NCBI GenBank assembly: GCA_030386875.1
Contig: CM059562.1
Location: forward strand, 70,802,201-70,866,200
Direction of reading: 5' to 3'
Length of the DNA stretch: 64,000 bases
DNA from: Morinoia aosen
Lineage: Eukaryota > Arthropoda > Malacostraca > Amphipoda > Talitridae
The position numbers and the translations under genes were made by a program. The number at the start of each line of letters is the position of its first letter. The stretch's first letter is position 1. Under the pieces are notes generated by a model. It made no database searches, was not told the origin of the DNA, and saw nothing but the letters and a program-made list of their open reading frames with translations. Of the stretch, positions 59,351 to 64,000 are shown piece by piece.

Positions 59351-59507
59351 CAACATACGATGATCAACATCGGGGAGCTCATTACCGACGCAGCAAGGAC
59401 ATTCATAAGAAGGTGGTGATCTTCTTGCGTTTTTGAAGGCAATTTTGCACAGCACGGCCAGGTCCAACACCAATTCGTCCTCGGGGTCCACGAACTGCAG
59501 CGTCTTG
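59351..59507 (-). CDS. Coding exon of the same gene (157 nt)
   Basis: One base plus 52 codons are open: KTLQFVDPEDELVLDLAVLC at the start, then a Cys cluster (YECPCCVG) and DVDHRML at the end. The donor is gtgagt and the acceptor ends ccctcag. Third codon positions are rich in G and C (ctg, gcc, gtg, tgc), unlike the intronic flanks. The exon ends in phase 0, matching the phase-0 start of the exon at 57385-57478. No family is recognised. Confidence 0.72.
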
Positions 59508-59750
59508 CTGAGGGTCAGATTTCGAATTAAAACTCATTCCTGCTCACGTGGTGCTGAACACGACCGCTCAGTACGCGTCGCACTGCAGCATCAAAAGGAA
59601 ATCAAGGCATATCAATGAAAAAATCGCTGGACGAATTTATTTCTTTTCTGGGTTGTTCTGCTTGAAAATTTTCGCTATCATTTTTATTGTTGCACTGTTG
59701 AGTCGTCGAAATTTATAATTTTTCAAGCTCCCAAATTTATTCGAGTACAA

Positions 59751-59935
59751 TAAGTGTACATTTGGTTTCTTATTATATTGCATTCACCAAGGGCCATGTT
59801 ACGCCGGTAAAATTTAAAAATCAAGAGTTAGCTCAAGGCCATCGAGCAAAAATGATGTATTTCATATATATATATATATATAAAACATGTGAAATTTTTG
59901 CGTAACTAACGTGTTATTTATTCCCAGCATTTGTT
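59751..59935 (+). repeat. Intronic repeat pair, copy 2
   Basis: The same blocks as copy 1, with a longer (TA)n run at 59868-59882. Confidence 0.65.
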
Positions 59936-60003
59936 AACTACTCGTAAAATTCACTGATGCATGATGCTGAGCGTGGGCTTGCATTAGAATGTAAGAAACT
60001 CAC

Positions 60004-60280
60004 CCATCGTCTATGGAGTAAACGAAGCGTTGTAATATATCCTGGCCGGAGATTTGGGCGTCTTGGGCTCCGATAGCTTGTGACGGATGCACTTTTGGCA
60101 TTATATTTGTGTCCTTGTCCTTGCTTTTAGGTACAGGAGTGGGAGGGGTGGAAGGGGCTGCAGGGGCGACCCGTTTTTGCGCGGCTCGACTTGTGCAGTT
60201 ATCGCAGGGCGGACGATATCGAGGAGTGATCGCCGTAGAGACACTTCGCCTACGTGCGAGGGCTACTGCAAAATCTATAC
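60004..60280 (-). CDS. Coding exon of the same gene (277 nt), largest exon seen
   Basis: Ninety-one full codons are open between acceptor ttttcttttggaacag and donor gtgagt. The peptide begins IDFAVALARRRSVS, passes a CDNC pair of cysteines, then a low-complexity Ala/Pro/Thr/Lys stretch (APAAPSTPPTPVPKSKDKD), and ends DILQRFVYSIDD. GC content is well above the flanks. Two bases (GG) are left over and join the C of the next exon to give Gly. The plus strand also has an open frame here with splice-like ends, but only the minus-strand reading connects in phase on both sides. Product not recognised; the basic and Pro-rich stretch looks disordered. Confidence 0.75.
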
Positions 60281-60363
60281 CTGTTCCAAAAGAAAAAACG
60301 TTCTCAGGTTAGTTAGGAAACTGTTCACATCCTCACGTAATCGAAGTTAATTTCATTCATGAC

Positions 60364-60565
60364 TAGGGTTGTGACAATGTACTCTAATAATATTGTATCA
60401 TCCCCAATAATCACACACATACATGCGTATGTTTTTTGATAACTCATGTAATTACATATTGTATTAAATCACGTGTGTATGATTTATTACAAATCACGAA
60501 CATGCGTATGTGGGTGATTCTTGGGGCTGTAAAAATATGATTAGAGCATATTGTCACAGCCCCAT
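60364..60565. mobile_element. MITE with about 70-bp inverted repeats in a 612-bp intron
   Basis: The left end AGGGTTGTGACAATGTACTC matches the inverted right end GGGGCTGTGACAATATGCTC, and similarity continues for about 70 bp (CCCCAA.AATCAC.CACATAC). TGACT occurs at both flanks. It fills about a third of the intron between the exons at 61079 and 60280. Confidence 0.65.
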
Positions 60566-60892
60566 TGACTGTATCTCGTCTCTTCACGATACTGGCTGCG
60601 AGTACATTTTTACGAACCTCATCATTAAAGTTCGCAAAACATTTATAACGATATCCAAGAAGGCACGTTTTATCAAGCACTGAGTTATTTTGCAGGGGGG
60701 CAGACTGTGTGACGGCGGCAATAGTATTCTAATATTTTTTTCTGTTTCTAGCTGCCACCAATGGGATCAGTTTGCAGTTGTAACGCTTGAAGTTGAGAAA
60801 TAAAAATTAAAACTCAAAATCTGTGCGTCAGTACAACATGGGTGATACCGTCTCCAGATATGCTCCCTTCTATTTCTGGTCTTATTACGTAC

Positions 60893-61079
60893 TTTGATTC
60901 AAGTCAGAAAATGCATTTATTTTTTCGAATGAGCACAGTAAAGTGCTATGTTGTTCCCTCGCAAGACCGCAATGTGGTTTAGTAATTCCTTCTCGATGGT
61001 TAGAATGTGCATGACTATCTAAAGGGGCTTGAATAGGTGGGGCTCCTTGGCTGCTACATCGTTCGTAGTACAGCAAGTT
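60893..61079 (-). CDS. Coding exon of an unidentified minus-strand host gene (187 nt)
   Basis: Sixty-two codons plus one base are open. The peptide starts NLLYYERCSSQGAPP and ends INAFSDLNQ. The acceptor is tttcttttaatag and the donor gtacgt. The single leftover A joins the GT that opens the next exon (60280) to make AGT, Ser, so the frame continues without a stop. A SINE-like copy begins at 61093, only 13 bp upstream of the exon, so part of the acceptor region is the target duplication of that insertion. Composition (many His, Ser, Pro, Cys) suggests a cytosolic or linker region; no domain is recognised. Confidence 0.7.
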
Positions 61080-61092
61080 CTATTAAAAGAAA

Positions 61093-61449
61093 CCTCTGAG
61101 GGGAATACAACTATTATATCTATAGGAATCAATACTCGCAGGGAGAAATGTGTGACGGCCCGAGCTGAAAGTTAGGTATTCGCTTTTTTTCTGTTGAAAT
61201 GAAATGCTTTTTGTTATGTTAGGGACTAATTTTTTTCGGTTCACTGCTGTCCTGTTTTTCAGCACCTACTACTATCTTCTTCAACTTTTATCTTTTTTCA
61301 TGAACTTTTTTCTCAAATACTATTTTCATGTTCTTCTGCATAGATTCCGCATTCCCTAATGTCCATACTAAATGGTGCTTTTCTCCTTCCTCTCTTCGAT
61401 ACGCTATTTTTTGCGGTTAGGGAGGCTTAAACTGACTTATAATTTAATT
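61093..61449 (+). mobile_element. SINE-like copy at a splice acceptor
   Basis: Flanked by TATTAAAAGAAA (61081-61092) and TATTAAAATAAA (61450-61461). The left duplication overlaps the acceptor of the exon at 60893-61079. Confidence 0.75.
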
Positions 61450-61461
61450 TATTAAAATAAA

Positions 61462-62703
61462 AAGTAAGACTTCTAAATAATTTTATTTTGGATCTTTTAG
61501 TCCGAGATGCGGTAAAAAATATTATTTGCCTCAGTCTATTTTTTAATTTGCGTTGGCCGTCGTCTAGGACACATGTTTACTTCATGAAGCCACATGTGGT
61601 ATAACCGCTTTATGTTCACAAAAAATGTATTCATTCAACTCAATATGAGCAACGAACAGCCCGTACTCAACGTTCGTTGAAGAATTCTCTAATGTGTAAG
61701 TCTTTGAGTTTTTCGACGTTAAATGATTTGAAAATTAGTCGTCCCTTCCCAAACAGGCTAATATATTTTACAAAGGGATGCTAAAATATGTGCGCATAGG
61801 TGACCAATTTTTACGGAGGGTTTCGCTCGACGAGAAGTGTGTGCTGTGCTTGCTCATCGAAAAAAAAGTCCGAACTTCTTCTATTTCAATAATTACTTCC
61901 CTGTTAATATTTCTTCATCTATACGCTCCTAACAACAAATGGTCGCTGCTTTTAAAAATGACTTCTACACGCTTTTTTTGCCATGGATGGTGACTGAAAA
62001 AATTGAGGTGCACCTCCCTGCGGTCGTTGGTTTGCGGTTAACTTTGAAGGCTGACCTGCCTACCATTTATCGATTAAACAAAATTTGCTGCGTTTCGGGC
62101 AAAGCAGAAGTGTTTGTACAAGTACCAAGAAATTTTGCTGAGGAAGATTGGGCTATCGTTTCATTATTAGCACTCTTAAGTTGAAAAAATCGTCTTGATT
62201 TTAGCAATGTTTAATTTTTTTTAATTTTAAGTACCCAAGATGAATGGTCTGAACATTTAATGTCGAAGAACCCGGTGAAATTAAAAATCAATTTGAGGTC
62301 CCGCCGCTGATTCTCTCTTAGCTTATTCTACACTCATGCTATTGGCTGCACGTGTGTCTAATGTGGCGTAGATTAAAAAAAAAAAATCTGACATTAGGTA
62401 TGCCACAATACCAAAAATGGGTTCATTTATTATTCATTCCTGACGGCGGCTGGAAGACGTTCAGTATGTAATTTAGGCGTATTGACATTGTTTGGCTCAG
62501 TCCTAAAATATCATATAAACTTCATCATGAGAAAAGTAGTAATTTATCGATTCTAGCGAGCATCCGTTCACAACACATCCTAGGTAACGAATTTAAAAAT
62601 GCTTGTAATTTGCATTAATTTCTAACTAGAAAGAGTTAAACTATTCAAAAAACTTCATCGTGGTGATCTCTGATAAATTCTGAGCCCTGCTCTCATCACT
62701 CAC
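61462..62703. other. Unassigned, intron-like
   Basis: Plus-strand frames at 61778-62184 overlap each other and show no splice signals. Nothing recognised. Confidence 0.35.
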
Positions 62704-62751
62704 CGTGTCTAGCTCACAGCCTTCGAGATAAACACGAGATCGACCATTAGC
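62704..62751 (-). CDS. Candidate 48-nt exon, most upstream exon seen
   Basis: Sixteen open codons on the minus strand (ANGRSRVYLEGCELDT) sit between an acceptor ending in TAG and an excellent donor (ACG, then gtgagt). Both boundaries are phase 0, which agrees with the phase-0 start of the exon at 60893-61079. The acceptor has a poor pyrimidine tract, and 48 nt is short enough for chance. Product not recognised. Confidence 0.35.
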
Positions 62752-64000
62752 CTATTGACTGCGTTAATGGTTGGAATTTGGAGAATTTTTCTCCCCGCGT
62801 GGAAACTTTGAGTGGCCTTATGACCATCATTATTCCAGAGTTAGGAGTTTTCGTCTACAGTGATTGATCTCAAACTGAGACAATGACAAGCATGATGATT
62901 TCCACTGATTCAAGTAGAAGAAAGTATATTTTATCTCTTGAACAACATATTCGCTTTTCATGATTCATATTCCAGACCTCTTCCTATTATAATTTTACCT
63001 TTGCTAATAATGCTTGCTCATTTGGAAGCTAGTTTGATTTTTATTTACTGTTATTACACGTGAAAAGGTTCAGTAATTCTCTTGGTTGGGGAATTCGGAA
63101 TTGATTGGAGAAATGAGATGGTGATTAACTCGGGACCTCTCAGCGGGAGACAACCATTGTATTTAGGAAAATTTGCGCTCCCAGGGGAATGCATGAGGTC
63201 CCGAGCTAAAGGCTAGGTAGGCCTGCCTTTTGTTAAAATAGACTAGGTTTTTTGTTTTGTTGCGGACCTTCTTTTTTCGGTTCTCTGCTGTTGTTTTCTT
63301 TCTAGCGCCTAAAACTTTCTTCTACTCTTATCTTGTTTCATAAACTTCTTTCTCAAATTACTGTTTCTATGTCCCTTGTGCATAAATTCAGCGCTCCCTT
63401 TGTGAAAACAACTCGAGTTCATAGACAATATTTCTCTCTCATTTTTGTGAAAAAATGTGCATAGCATACGAAAAAATGACCTTAAACATTGGTTTAACTG
63501 ATTTTCTGTGTAAAATTAAAATTTTTGCTGGAAAAACAAATTATCATAGCGTGAACGTACAAAGTCAATGGTCAACAATGCATGATCATTTAGTATTATT
63601 TAAGATGGAAATTTCCTTTAATAATTCACTCTCACATTTTACTTAGCCTGCTTATAAACTGGAAAATATTCTTGAGTTAAAAGAAAAGAATTTTCTACAA
63701 CTGAACATGCAAATAAAGTCAACGTTTTAACTGCTCGCCTTTCCCGCCATGAGGAGACAATTTTCCCCACGAAAATCACAATTTGAATTCAGGACATGGG
63801 TGAATTTTCAATGTTCTTTGTATTGCCTTGAACGTTCGATATGATATTATAATTTGAAAATCAAAACAATTTCACGTTAAAATACAGGTAACAATACAAA
63901 TTACATGCTATAAAATTTTTGTAAAACATGTTATATAAAACATGCTATAAAATACTTCATGAAATAAGATAAATTAAACAAGCCCGAATAAAATTGTAAA
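62752..64000. other. Unassigned, intron-like
   Basis: Holds the truncated SINE-like copy at 63138; no coding frame with support. Confidence 0.35.
63138..63397 (+). mobile_element. SINE-like copy, 3'-truncated
   Basis: From CCTCTCAGCGGGAGACAACC to GTGCATAAATTCAGCGCTCC; the end block is missing. Confidence 0.6.

Overview
This is intron-rich animal nuclear DNA. The base composition is AT-rich, there is no bacterial gene organisation, and the transposons (hAT, Tc1/mariner, piggyBac-type MITEs, a Penelope-like element and a SINE-like family) suggest an arthropod or another invertebrate. The species cannot be named from the sequence. Most open frames of 60 to 120 codons are noise: they lack consistent splice sites or lie inside repeats.

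Reading the minus strand for short frames bounded by splice sites gives the main result. A spliced minus-strand gene probably runs through most of the window, from about 62.7 kb (5' side) to about 0.2 kb (3' side). The best-supported block lies at 61.1-55.6 kb. Seven exons there (60893-61079, 60004-60280, 59351-59507, 57385-57478, 55984-56050, 55729-55796, 55594-55660) are open in one frame and keep reading phase across every junction. The phase continues to 50093-50185 and 49802-49844. Further candidates occur at 38.9-30.5, 20.1-17.9, 11.7-10.8, 9.2 and 6.4-0.2 kb. I do not recognise the protein, and membership of the distant exons in one transcript is inferred. Longer exons (over 150 nt) are the safest; exons under 60 nt are leads only.

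The introns are full of mobile DNA. About 20 copies of one SINE-like family of roughly 360 bp are all inserted on the plus strand, antisense to the gene. Several have clear 11-15 bp target duplications. One insertion starts 13 bp upstream of a splice acceptor.

At 25.1-30.0 kb there is a three-level nest: a hAT transposon (8-bp duplication ACTGCCAC, ends rich in GGGGCC) contains a TA-flanked mariner-type element with very long inverted repeats. One repeat of that element is itself split by a 5'-truncated Penelope-like element carrying two hammerhead-ribozyme motifs.

A second hAT (40.1-42.5 kb), a probable hAT MITE (21.4-22.3 kb), three piggyBac-type MITEs and two other MITEs fill further introns. 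A 42-bp satellite (51.13-52.01 kb, 21 units) shows a clean three-unit higher-order pattern.
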